A DNA stretch of 18,835 bases, from assembly GCA_934122385.1 (NCBI GenBank), contig CAKOWP010000024.1, positions 1-18,835 of the forward strand, written 5' to 3'. The notes beneath the pieces were generated by a model that saw only the letters and a list, made by a program, of their open reading frames with translations, did not search any database and was not told the DNA's origin. Shown in pieces: positions 1 to 7,400 of the stretch; the first letter of the stretch is position 1, and the number at the start of each line of letters is the position of its first letter. The position numbers and the translations under genes were made by a program. This stretch comes from an uncultured Clostridia bacterium (GTDB lineage Bacteria > Bacillota > Clostridia > TANB77 > CAG-508).

Positions 1-251
1 GCCATTTCGTCCATTTGTCTTTTGTCTTTTTCTACTATTATTATTCCTTTTTCTTTTGCTATTGCTATTATTTTGTTAATTGAACCATGTCTTTCTCCTT
101 TTGCTATAAATATTTTGTTGATGTCTTTTCCGCTTTCTAGTAACTCTAGTACTGAGTTTCTTCCTTCTACTTGATCATCATAATTTTTTTCTTCCTGTCT
201 TTTTTTTATTTCTTTTTGTGGTTGATTTTTCTTATCATTTTTCTTGTTCAT
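1..251 (-). CDS. rlmB: RlmB, 23S rRNA 2'-O-methyltransferase (SpoU/TrmH family), N-terminal part
   Basis: Partial gene: it begins at the ATG at 251 and runs off the left edge after about 83 codons. After a lysine-rich start, residues 31 onward read VEGRNSVLELLESGKDINK, then IFIAKGERHGS, the RNA-substrate-binding domain that precedes the SpoU methyltransferase domain. In this family that domain positions 23S rRNA for 2'-O-methylation of G2251 (E. coli numbering) using S-adenosylmethionine. The catalytic SpoU knot lies outside the window, so RlmB versus another TrmH-type paralogue rests on the N-domain only. The start overlaps the end of the MazG-like gene by 17 nt, with a GGAG about 12 nt upstream inside that gene, which suggests translational coupling. 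Confidence 0.85.
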   Translation of the reverse strand, partial: MNKKNDKKNQPQKEIKKRQEEKNYDDQVEGRNSVLELLESGKDINKIFIAKGERHGSINKIIAIAKEKGIIIVEKDKRQMDEM

Positions 252-795
252 TATCTCTTTTTTCTCCTTTTTCATTATATCTATGATTTACTTTTCTAAT
301 ATTTTCACATAATATTTCATCAATTGTGACATTAAATTTATCCGCTAATTCACATATATTTTCATATTGTTTACTTATTTTTTCAATTAATTCTTCTTTA
401 TTGTTGTTTTTGGCATATAACTTCATATATTCTTCTACTATTTGCCCTGCCACTTGTCCCATATTTATTCCAATTTGTATTAGTTCTTCTCTTTTTGATA
501 TTTGTGTATTTTTATCTATTTTATATTCTTTGAGTTGGTTCATATCAATATTTGCATTTTTACATATTAATGATATATACCACATTAGGTCTCCTAATTC
601 ACTTTTTATTTCTTCTATGTCTAATGATTTTTCATGAAAATTTCCTTTAAACAACGGTTTTCTTAATTCGGCAATGATTTCTCCTGTTTCTTCAATTAGT
701 CCCATACATGCATAATACATATTTTCTTTTTGGTCAAATGCAATTGATTTATTTAGTCTTTTTAAGGCCTCTCTTTTATATTCTTCTAAATTCAT
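235..795 (-). CDS. MazG-like nucleotide pyrophosphohydrolase
   Basis: 186 residues. The N-terminal half has the all-alpha NTP pyrophosphohydrolase signature: GLIEETGEI (about residues 32-40) gives the EExxE metal ligands, and SELGDLMWY (about 65-73) gives the ExxD part. Such enzymes cleave NTPs to NMP and pyrophosphate, often for house-cleaning of non-canonical nucleotides, in the cytoplasm; the substrate cannot be told here. The C-terminal half is helical with no second set of metal ligands and could be a degenerate second repeat. An ideal AGGAG sits 7 nt before the ATG, 10 nt after the stop of the 76-residue ORF, and the 3' end overlaps rlmB, so the three genes look like one transcription unit. 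Confidence 0.8.
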   Translation of the reverse strand: MNLEEYKREALKRLNKSIAFDQKENMYYACMGLIEETGEIIAELRKPLFKGNFHEKSLDIEEIKSELGDLMWYISLICKNANIDMNQLKEYKIDKNTQISKREELIQIGINMGQVAGQIVEEYMKLYAKNNNKEELIEKISKQYENICELADKFNVTIDEILCENIRKVNHRYNEKGEKRDNEQEK

Positions 796-805
796 ATCAT
801 TTCTC

Positions 806-1036
806 CTATTTATGCATATTCAATATTTCTTCCACTGATAATTCTAAGCTCTCAGATATATTTTTTACATTTTCTATTATATTTTTTAATGTTTCTTTTG
901 TCTCTTGTATTTTTTCTCTTTTATCTTCTTTTGAATTTTCTGAATATAAAATATATTTTGCTTTTTCATTTATTTTTCCAGAATTTATGCTTAATTCTAA
1001 TACATTATTCATAAATTTTTCTCTCTTATTTTTCAT
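806..1036 (-). CDS. Small hypothetical protein resembling the C-terminal half of the neighbouring MazG-like protein
   Basis: 76 residues, highly charged, predicted alpha-helical, with no signal peptide or membrane segment. No family is recognised with certainty. By eye it aligns with the second half of the downstream MazG-like protein: NNVLELSINSGKINEKAKYI against EELIQIGINMGQVAGQIVEE, and the end SLELSVEEILNMHK against KFNVTIDEILCENIRK. It lacks EExxE and ExxD metal ligands, so it is unlikely to be catalytic alone; a structural partner or a remnant of a duplication is possible. AAAGGA lies 7 nt before the ATG. It is preceded by the recurring GCGAAG/GAAGTGAA leader and the REP-like repeat that ends in lepA. 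The gene call is reasonable because start, ribosome site and tight spacing to the next gene all fit. Confidence 0.6.
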   Translation of the reverse strand: MKNKREKFMNNVLELSINSGKINEKAKYILYSENSKEDKREKIQETKETLKNIIENVKNISESLELSVEEILNMHK

Positions 1037-1104
1037 AGTTTTTCCTTTCGCTTCACTTCGTTTTGCTCATCGCCATCCAAAATTTTTTCAAAAATTTCGT
1101 CTGT

Positions 1105-1161
1105 AAAATGTCTCTTTTGGAACCGATGTCCCAAACAGAACCGTCCCCAAATGGACATTTT
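1105..1161. repeat. REP-like palindromic repeat, copy A
   Basis: Ends are AAAATGTC and GACATTTT, an 8-bp inverted repeat; the interior holds AACAGAACCGTCCCCAAA. Read on the plus strand it is almost the same 53-mer as copy C (9417-9469) read on the minus strand, with about four differences by eye. Its right end overlaps the lepA stop codon. Confidence 0.8.
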
Positions 1162-2971
1162 ATTCGTCATCTAATTTAAGCACTGATAAAAATGCTTCTT
1201 GTGGTACTTCAACATTACCAATCTCACGCATTTTCTTTTTACCTCTTTTTTGTTTTTCAAGAAGTTTTTTCTTTCTAGTAACATCTCCACCATAGCATTT
1301 TGCAAGTACGTCTTTTCTCATTGCTGATATTGTTTCTCTAGCTATAATTTGCCCTCCAATTACTGCTTGAATTGGTATTGTAAATAATTTTCTAGGTATT
1401 ACAGTTTTTAGTTTTTCTACCATTTTCTTTCCTCTTGTGTATGCACTGTCTTTGTGTACTATAAATGAAAGGGCATCAACTGGTTCTCCATTTATATGGA
1501 TGTCTAGTTTTACTAGGTTTGACCTTCTATATTCTTTGAATTCATAGTCAAATGATGCATATCCTTTTGTTTTTGATTTTAGGTTGTCAAAAAAGTCGTA
1601 TATTATTTCATTTAGTGGCATTTCATATACTAGTGTTACTCTGTTTTCGTCAAGGTATTTCATGTCTATATAAACTCCTCGTCTATTTTGACATATTTCC
1701 ATGATGTTTCCTACATATTCTTTTGGTGTTAGTATGTTTGCTGTTACAAATGGTTCTTCTATATATGATATTTCTTGTGGTGTTGGTAATTCTGTTGGAT
1801 TATATATTTCTTCAACTTCTCCTGTTGTTTTGTGAACTTTGTATATAACTGATGGTGCTGTTGTAATTAATCCTAAGTCAAATTCTCTGTCTAGTCTTTC
1901 TTCAATTATTTCTAGATGAAGTAATCCTAAAAATCCGCATCTAAATCCAAAGCCTAATGCAGCTGATGTTTCTGGTTCATATTCTAGAGCAGCATCATTT
2001 AATTGAAGTTTTTCTAATGCTACTTTTAAGTTTTCGTATTCACTTCCATCTATTGGATAAAGTCCACAATATACCATTGGTGTTACTTTTTTGTATCCTT
2101 TTAATGGCTTGTCCGCTGGATTATCATTTAAAGTTACTGTGTCACCTACATGTATGTCTGATAGACTTTTTATACTTGCTGCAATATACCCAACTTCTCC
2201 TGCTTTAATTTCTTTTGATGGCATGTATGAGCCTGGTACAAAATATCCTACTTCTGCAACTGTATATACTTTGTTTGTTGCCATTAGTCTTATTTCGTCA
2301 CCAGCTTTTACTTTTCCGTCCATTACTCTTACATATGCTACTGCTCCTTTGTAATTGTCGTAGTATGAGTCAAATATTAAACAAGTTGTTTTTGCATTTT
2401 CGTCACCTTTTGGAGCAGGTAAGTCTGTTACAATTCTTTCTAAAACTTCTTCTACATTTAGTCCAGATTTTGCTGATATGCATGGCGCATCTTCTGCTGG
2501 TATTCCTATTATGTCTTCAATTTCTTGTTTTACTTCGTCTGGTCTTGCATTTGGTAAATCTATTTTATTTATTACTGGCAATATTTCTAAGTTATTATCT
2601 ATTGCAAGATATACATTTGCTAAAGTTTGTGCTTCAACTCCTTGGCTTGAGTCTACTACTAATATTGCTCCATCACATGCTGCTAAACTTCTTGATACTT
2701 CATAATTAAAGTCTACATGACCAGGTGTGTCTATCAAATTGAATTCGTATTCTTCACCATTTTTTGCTTTGTATATCATTCTTACTGCTTGTGATTTTAT
2801 CGTGATTCCTCTTTCTTTTTCAATTTCCATGTTGTCTAGCACTTGACTTTCCATTTCTCTTTTTGAAAGTACTCCCGTCATCTCTATCATTCTGTCTGCT
2901 AGTGTTGATTTTCCATGGTCTATGTGTGCTATTATGCTAAAGTTTCTTATATGTTCTTGTCTTTTATTCAT
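1160..2971 (-). CDS. lepA: LepA, elongation factor 4 (ribosome-associated translational GTPase)
   Basis: 603 residues, the normal length for LepA. GTPase motifs are in order: AHIDHGKST at 15-23 (P-loop), DTPGH at 81-85 (G3) and NKID at 135-138 (G4). The EF-G-like domains follow, then the LepA-specific C-terminal domain with GGDVTRKKKLLEKQK. It binds the ribosome and is proposed to act on stalled or mispositioned elongation or initiation complexes. The ATG at 2971 is preceded by GGAAGG. A promoter-like pair of hexamers lies just upstream (3008-3036), so lepA can be expressed separately from the rhodanese gene. The hallmark C-terminal domain distinguishes it from EF-G and TypA. Confidence 0.97.
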   Translation of the reverse strand: MNKRQEHIRNFSIIAHIDHGKSTLADRMIEMTGVLSKREMESQVLDNMEIEKERGITIKSQAVRMIYKAKNGEEYEFNLIDTPGHVDFNYEVSRSLAACDGAILVVDSSQGVEAQTLANVYLAIDNNLEILPVINKIDLPNARPDEVKQEIEDIIGIPAEDAPCISAKSGLNVEEVLERIVTDLPAPKGDENAKTTCLIFDSYYDNYKGAVAYVRVMDGKVKAGDEIRLMATNKVYTVAEVGYFVPGSYMPSKEIKAGEVGYIAASIKSLSDIHVGDTVTLNDNPADKPLKGYKKVTPMVYCGLYPIDGSEYENLKVALEKLQLNDAALEYEPETSAALGFGFRCGFLGLLHLEIIEERLDREFDLGLITTAPSVIYKVHKTTGEVEEIYNPTELPTPQEISYIEEPFVTANILTPKEYVGNIMEICQNRRGVYIDMKYLDENRVTLVYEMPLNEIIYDFFDNLKSKTKGYASFDYEFKEYRRSNLVKLDIHINGEPVDALSFIVHKDSAYTRGKKMVEKLKTVIPRKLFTIPIQAVIGGQIIARETISAMRKDVLAKCYGGDVTRKKKLLEKQKRGKKKMREIGNVEVPQEAFLSVLKLDDE

Positions 2972-3007
2972 TTTTCAACCTTCCGTTCTTATTTAACATT
3001 TGCTCAT

Positions 3008-3036
3008 ATTTTAACATAAGTTTTTAAAAATCACAA
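3008..3036 (-). promoter_or_regulatory. Candidate sigma-A-type promoter of lepA
   Basis: On the minus strand TTGTGA (3031-3036) is followed after exactly 17 nt by TAAAAT (3008-3013), with a TG one base before the -10 (extended -10). It lies 37 nt upstream of the lepA start, just after the end of the rhodanese gene. Confidence 0.55.
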
Positions 3037-3044
3037 TAGATTGA

Positions 3045-3389
3045 TTAAATTATTACTCCTTCATATATATTATACACATTTGTATATCCCATATTTTCTA
3101 GAATTCTTTGTGTTTCTTGGCTTCTGTGCCCTGTTGAACAATACACAACTATCAACTGTTCTTTATTTATGATTTGTCTTGTAACAACTCTTTTTATCTG
3201 ATAATCTGGAATTGATATTGCGCCATCTAAATGTCCTTCTCTATATTCTTGTGGGCTTCTTACATCAATTAAGATTGCTCCTTGTCTTATATATTGGCTT
3301 ATTTCCTCTTTTCTTATATCTTTTTGATTATCAAAACTTCTTTTTAATTCAAAATTTTTTTCTATCATATATTTTATTTTTCTAAACAT
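3045..3389 (-). CDS. Single-domain rhodanese-like sulfurtransferase
   Basis: 114 residues. The rhodanese fold is clear: LIDVRSPQEYREGHLDGAIS at about 40-59 (the CH2 region) and the active-site loop YCSTGHRS with catalytic Cys84. Family members carry a persulfide on this cysteine and move sulfur to acceptors such as cyanide, thiols or maturation enzymes; the physiological acceptor here is unknown. There is no signal peptide, so a cytoplasmic protein is expected. AGGAG lies 8 nt before the ATG. It sits alone between lepA and the gene-free DnaA-box region. Confidence 0.88.
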   Translation of the reverse strand: MFRKIKYMIEKNFELKRSFDNQKDIRKEEISQYIRQGAILIDVRSPQEYREGHLDGAISIPDYQIKRVVTRQIINKEQLIVVYCSTGHRSQETQRILENMGYTNVYNIYEGVII

Positions 3390-3409
3390 TTTTTCATCTC
3401 CTAGAAATA

Positions 3410-3437
3410 TTCATATTAAATATTTGTTTATTTTCAA
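3410..3437 (-). promoter_or_regulatory. Possible promoter of the rhodanese gene
   Basis: Minus-strand TTGAAA (3432-3437), a 16-nt spacer, then TATGAA (3410-3415), about 20 nt upstream of the start codon. The -10 matches consensus at four of six positions, and AT-rich DNA gives such matches by chance. Confidence 0.35.
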
Positions 3438-3620
3438 GGCAGTAGTTTTGAAAGATTTGTAATTCTCCACGTAATAAAACAAATTAATAATATTTTATTT
3501 TCTTACTATTATAATATTATCTATACGACATTTTGTTGTATATTTTTGCATTATTTTATAATTATGTCATCTTTATTACATTATGTTTCCTATTTTGTTT
3601 ACATTATTTCATTTTTAAAG

Positions 3621-3714
3621 TTATCCACTTGATGTGGAAACTGTGGATAACCCTGTGAATAACTCATAAATACAACTTTATTTTAATAAGTTATGCACAT
3701 TAAATTGTGCATAA
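3621..3714. other. Cluster of DnaA-box-like 9-mers
   Basis: Four exact matches to TTATNCACA and one near match lie within 94 bp: TTATCCACT (3621-3629, +, last base off), TTATCCACA (3642-3650, -, perfect consensus), TTATTCACA (3654-3662, -), TTATGCACA (3691-3699, +) and TTATGCACA (3706-3714, -). A weaker TTATTTACA is at 3728-3736. The left flank (about 3480-3600) is extremely AT-rich, like a DNA-unwinding element. Both flanking gene blocks run on the minus strand, so the divergent gene layout of a typical bidirectional origin is missing. It could be an origin-like region, a DnaA-titration or reactivation site, or a DnaA-regulated promoter region. The match to the box motif is seen; function is inference. 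Confidence 0.65.
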
Positions 3715-3786
3715 TTTTTATTACCAGTTATTTACATTTTTATGTTGTATTTTATGTGTACTCTTCTTTTATTTTTTATAAATTCT

Positions 3787-3844
3787 AAAAAAACCGGAAT
3801 TAAGATTTTGTACGCAGTGCAAACTGCTACAAAATCTTAATTCC
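3787..3844 (-). terminator. Strong hairpin with U-tract; terminator for the DUF1294 transcript
   Basis: A perfect 17-bp stem (3796-3812 with 3828-3844) is continued by an inner 5-bp stem GCAGT/ACTGC closing a GCAA loop, with one bulged C at 3813. On the minus strand the stem is followed, two bases later, by seven T. The nearest upstream gene on that strand is the DUF1294 gene. The stem is unusually long for a simple terminator. Confidence 0.7.
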
Positions 3845-3854
3845 GCCATATTTG

Positions 3855-3899
3855 TCTTCTACAGAAAGTTATCATGCCATGATAACTTTCTGTAGAAGA
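3855..3899. repeat. 45-bp perfect palindrome
   Basis: Arms of 22 bp (3855-3876 and 3878-3899, starting TCTTCTACAGAAAG) around a single central C, with no mismatch. Neither strand has a T-tract after it, so it does not look like a terminator. It lies between two terminator-like hairpins and is enclosed by CCGCCA (3843-3848) and TGGCGG (3915-3920), which could also pair with each other. Confidence 0.85.
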
Positions 3900-3900
3900 T

Positions 3901-3945
3901 AAAAAACTATGAAGTGGCGGTAATTAGCCATTTTCATAGTTTTTT
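3901..3945. terminator. Bidirectional terminator-like hairpin
   Basis: A perfect 13-bp stem, AAAAAACTATGAA (3901-3913) with TTCATAGTTTTTT (3933-3945), plus an inner TGGC/GCCA pairing. It gives a T-run on both strands. On the minus strand it is the first terminator after the DUF1294 gene; on the plus strand there is no obvious gene to terminate. Confidence 0.7.
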
Positions 3946-4010
3946 CGTATTTTGGAATATACATAAAATTACTTAATTATATTTTTATTATAATTTAATC
4001 ATATATACAA

Positions 4011-4304
4011 TTATTTAATTATCAGAAAATAAATAATACATATTATTTCTAAAATTGTTATTGCTGGGAATCCAACAACAAATGCAACTTTTTGTGTCTT
4101 ATGTCTAAATGCATACATTCCTGCTATTGTTCCTATTCCACCACCAAGCGCTGTTATTATAAATAGTGTTTTTTCTGGTATTCTCCATTTTCCTTTTTTG
4201 GCTTTTTGTTTGTCTATGTACATTATTAGAAAGCCTATTATATTTATTATTATAAAGTATATTATTATGTTTTTAGTTGTGAATATATTTTGTAAATCTT
4301 GCAT
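4011..4304 (-). CDS. DUF1294 family small membrane protein
   Basis: 97 residues. It has a first hydrophobic segment (about 12-29), the family hallmark MYIDKQKAKKGKWRIPEKTL at about 28-47, a glycine-rich second segment (LGGGIGTIAGMY), then FRHKTQK and a third hydrophobic segment at the C-terminus. DUF1294 proteins are small membrane proteins of unknown biochemical role. The ATG is preceded by GGAGTGAG within the recurring leader also found before polC and cdsA. It is a single gene, with a possible REP-derived boundary upstream and two terminator-like hairpins downstream. Confidence 0.88.
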   Translation of the reverse strand: MQDLQNIFTTKNIIIYFIIINIIGFLIMYIDKQKAKKGKWRIPEKTLFIITALGGGIGTIAGMYAFRHKTQKVAFVVGFPAITILEIICIIYFLIIK

Positions 4305-4310
4305 TTTTTA

Positions 4311-4330
4311 TCTCACTCCGTTTCATTAAT
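4311..4330 (-). promoter_or_regulatory. Recurring GAAACGGAGTGA leader supplying the DUF1294 ribosome binding site
   Basis: The minus strand reads TGAAACGGAGTGAG just upstream of the start. A near-identical leader precedes polC (9401-9420), and related versions precede the 76-residue ORF (1046-1066), cdsA (14492-14510) and frr (16893-16906). Confidence 0.5.
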
Positions 4331-4385
4331 TATGTTCTTTTTGCTACAATTTATAAAAATTTTTCTTTAAACCCAGCAATTCAAG

Positions 4386-4420
4386 AATGTTCCAAAAAGA
4401 GCCGTCCCCAATGGGACATT
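4386..4420. repeat. REP-like palindromic repeat, copy B (degenerate)
   Basis: It starts AATGTTCC and ends GGGACATT, with GCCGTCCCCAA inside. This is the same layout as copies A and C but shorter, with a shrunken interior. It lies in the polC-DUF1294 gap and is followed by a second sequence containing GGAATGTCCC. Confidence 0.65.
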
Positions 4421-4450
4421 TTTTCAAGGAATGTCCCTTTTTCCCTTTTA

Positions 4451-4484
4451 AAAGGGATTTCAAGGAACGTCCCTCAATCCCTTT
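4451..4484. repeat. GGGATT...AATCCC hairpin repeat after polC; possible terminator
   Basis: A perfect 9-bp inverted repeat, AAAGGGATT (4451-4459) with AATCCCTTT (4476-4484), lies 9 nt after the polC stop. The interior AAGGAACGTCCCTC is the same as in the 13647-13674 repeat, in opposite orientation. On the minus strand the stem ends in TTTT, so it may terminate the polC transcript. Confidence 0.6.
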
Positions 4485-4492
4485 CTTTTTTC

Positions 4493-7400
4493 TTATCCGA
4501 ACAGACTTAGCTGATTACTCTGACTCATACCTTCTAAACAACCAAATTCTTTAAGCAAATCTGCACCAGAAGCACCTATTTTAGCACGTATTTTTAAGTC
4601 GTCTATTGACATGAATTTTCCGTCTTTTCTGGCATCTACAATACCTTGTGCAGCTACACCACCAAAACCTGGTATACTATTTAAAGGTGGTCTTAATTTG
4701 TTTTCTTGTATTTTAAATTTTGTTGCTTCAGATTCATATAAGTCTACTGGCAAAAATTCAAATCCTCTTTCATACATTTCTAATACAATTTCTAAGTCGT
4801 CATACATGTCCAATTCTGCTTTTGTTGCTTCTTTCTTTTGGTTTTTCATTTCTATTTCTTTCATTTTATTTTTGACTTTTTCTTTTCCAAATATCATACA
4901 ACTTGCATCAAATGCTTTTGCTCTTATTGAGAAATATGCTGCATAATATGCTAGTGGTATGTGTACTTTGAACCATGCAATTCTAAAGGCGTTTGTAACA
5001 TATGCCGCTGCATGGGCTTTTGGGAACATATATTTTATCTTTTCACATGATTTTATATACCAGTCTGGTACATCATGTTCTTTCATTAATGGTATGTATT
5101 CGTCTTTCCATTTTGGTTCTTTGCCTTTTGCTACTTTTCCTTTACGTACTGCTTCCATTATTTTGAATGATTTGTCTGGTGGCAAGCCTTTTTTGATTAG
5201 GTAAATCATAATATCGTCACGACAACATATTGCTTCTTGAAGTGTTACTACCCCTTGTTCAATTAACGTTTGGGCATTTCCTAGCCATACGTCTGTACCA
5301 TGTGATAAACCTGATAAACGTATTAATTCATCAAAGGTTGTTGGTTTTGTGTCCAAAAGCATGCCTCTGGCAAATTTTGTTCCATATTCAGGTATTCCAA
5401 ATGTTCCTACTTGTGAGTGAATTTGCTCTGGTGTTACACCTAATGCTTCTGTTGAATTAAATATTGACATTGTTTCTTTGTCATCAAGTGGTACATCTGT
5501 TGGTTTTATTCCTGTTAAGTCTTGTAACATACGAATTACCGTCGGATCGTCGTGTCCTAGTATATCTAGTTTTAACAAGTTTCCATCTATTGAGTGATAA
5601 TCAAAGTGTGTTGTTATTATATCAGAATTTGGGTCATCTGCTGGGTGTTGTACTGGTGTAAATTCATATATTTCTCTTCCTTTTGGTACAACTATAATTC
5701 CACCTGGATGTTGGCCTGTTGTTCTTTTTATTCCTGTACATCCTTGTGATAGTCTTTGGATTTCTGCTCTATTCATAGGAATTCCTCTATCTTCATAATA
5801 TCCTTTAACATACCCGTATGCTGTTTTTTCTGCTACTGTACCAACTGTTCCAGCTTTAAATGTTGTTCCTTTTCCAAATATTACTTCTGTATATTTATGT
5901 GCTTTTGCTTGATATTCACCTGAGAAGTTTAAGTCAATATCTGGTTCTTTGTCTCCATTAAATCCTAAGAATGTTTCAAATGGTATGTCCATTCCGTCTT
6001 TTGTTAGTTTATGCCCACATTTTGGACAGTCTTTATCTTGTAAGTCAAATCCGTTTCCTACTCCGTAATCCTCAAATTCTGAATACTTACAGTTTGGGCA
6101 ACGGTAGTGTGGCTGTAGTGAGTTAACTTCTGTTATACCTGTCATAAATGCTGCTAAAGATGAACCTACTGAACCTCTGGAACCAACTATATATCCATCT
6201 TCATTTGATTTCCATACCAATTTTTGTGCAATTATGTACATAACTGAATATCCATTGCTTATAATTGAGTCTAACTCTTTATCAAGTCTGTCTTGTACTA
6301 TTTTTGGTAGTGGGTCTCCATATAATTCGTGTGCTTTTTTGTAAGCAATATTTTTGATATCTTCTTCACATCCTGGAATATGTGGTGGACATTTTTCTGG
6401 TGATATTGGGCTTATTTGCTCACACATATCTGATATTTTATTTGTGTTTGTTACAACTACTTCATATGCTTTTTCTTCGCCTAAATAACTGAATTCTTCA
6501 AGCATTTCTTCTGTTGTTCTTAAATATAATGGTGCTTGATTATCTGCATCATCATATTTTTGTCCCGCTTCTAATATTCTTCTATAAATTTCATCTTGTG
6601 GGTCCATAAAGTGAACATCACATGTTGCAACAACTAGTTTGTTTAGTTTTTCACCTAATGCAACAATTTTTCTGTTGATATCTCTTAAATCTTCAACATC
6701 TCTTACAATTCCATTTCTAATCAAGAATTGATTATTTCCTGTTGGTTGAATTTCTAAGTAATCATAATCATTTGCAATTGCTTCAATTTCTTCATCTGGA
6801 CGTCCTTGTTCTATTGCCTGATATAGTTCACCTGCTTCACACGCACTTCCAAGTATTAAACCTTCTGAATATTTTTTGTATAAGCTTTTTAATATTCTAG
6901 GTTTTCTATAAAAATAATTAACATGTGAAAGCGAAATTAATCTATATAAATTTCGTAATCCTACATAGTTTTTTGCTAAAATGATAGCATGATATGTTTT
7001 CAATTTTTTATATTCTTCTGCTTTTGCTACTGGATCTGCTGCAACTTGGTCTATATCTTCTAGTTTCTTTGCTCCTCTTTCTTTTAACATATCTATCATC
7101 ACATTAAATACTTTAACTGTTGTATCAACATCATCTAAAGCTCTATGTGCAACTTCTACTTTGATTCCTAAGTTTTCCGCAATTTTTCCTAATTTATATT
7201 TTTTATACTCTGGGAATAAATCTTTTGCCAAACTTAATGTATCTAAATATGAATATTCAAAGTCATATCCTAGTCTTTTTGCATTTTGTTTTAAGAAACC
7301 AACATCGAAATTCGCATTATGGGCTACTATTACAGTTTCATTTTGGTCGCCCAAAAATTCCAACATTTTAGGGAATACTTTTTCAATTGTTTCTGCATCT

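Larger units (their letters stand above)
3390..4010. other. 620-bp gene-free region
   Basis: No convincing ORF is present on either strand. Left to right it holds the possible rhodanese promoter, a very AT-rich stretch (about 3480-3600), the DnaA-box cluster (3621-3736), and three large hairpins in 160 bp (3787-3945). The last 65 bp before the DUF1294 stop show only AT-rich sequence. Confidence 0.7.

Noticed and set aside
326..1106. Plus-strand open frames over the MazG-like gene and the 76-residue ORF
   Set aside because: Phe/Leu/Ser-rich antisense shadows of the minus-strand genes without ribosome sites.
3480..3945. The chromosomal origin of replication proper
   Set aside because: The DnaA boxes and AT-rich stretch fit, but no dnaA/dnaN/rpmH neighbours are seen and genes on both sides run in the same direction. 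Kept as a candidate locus only.
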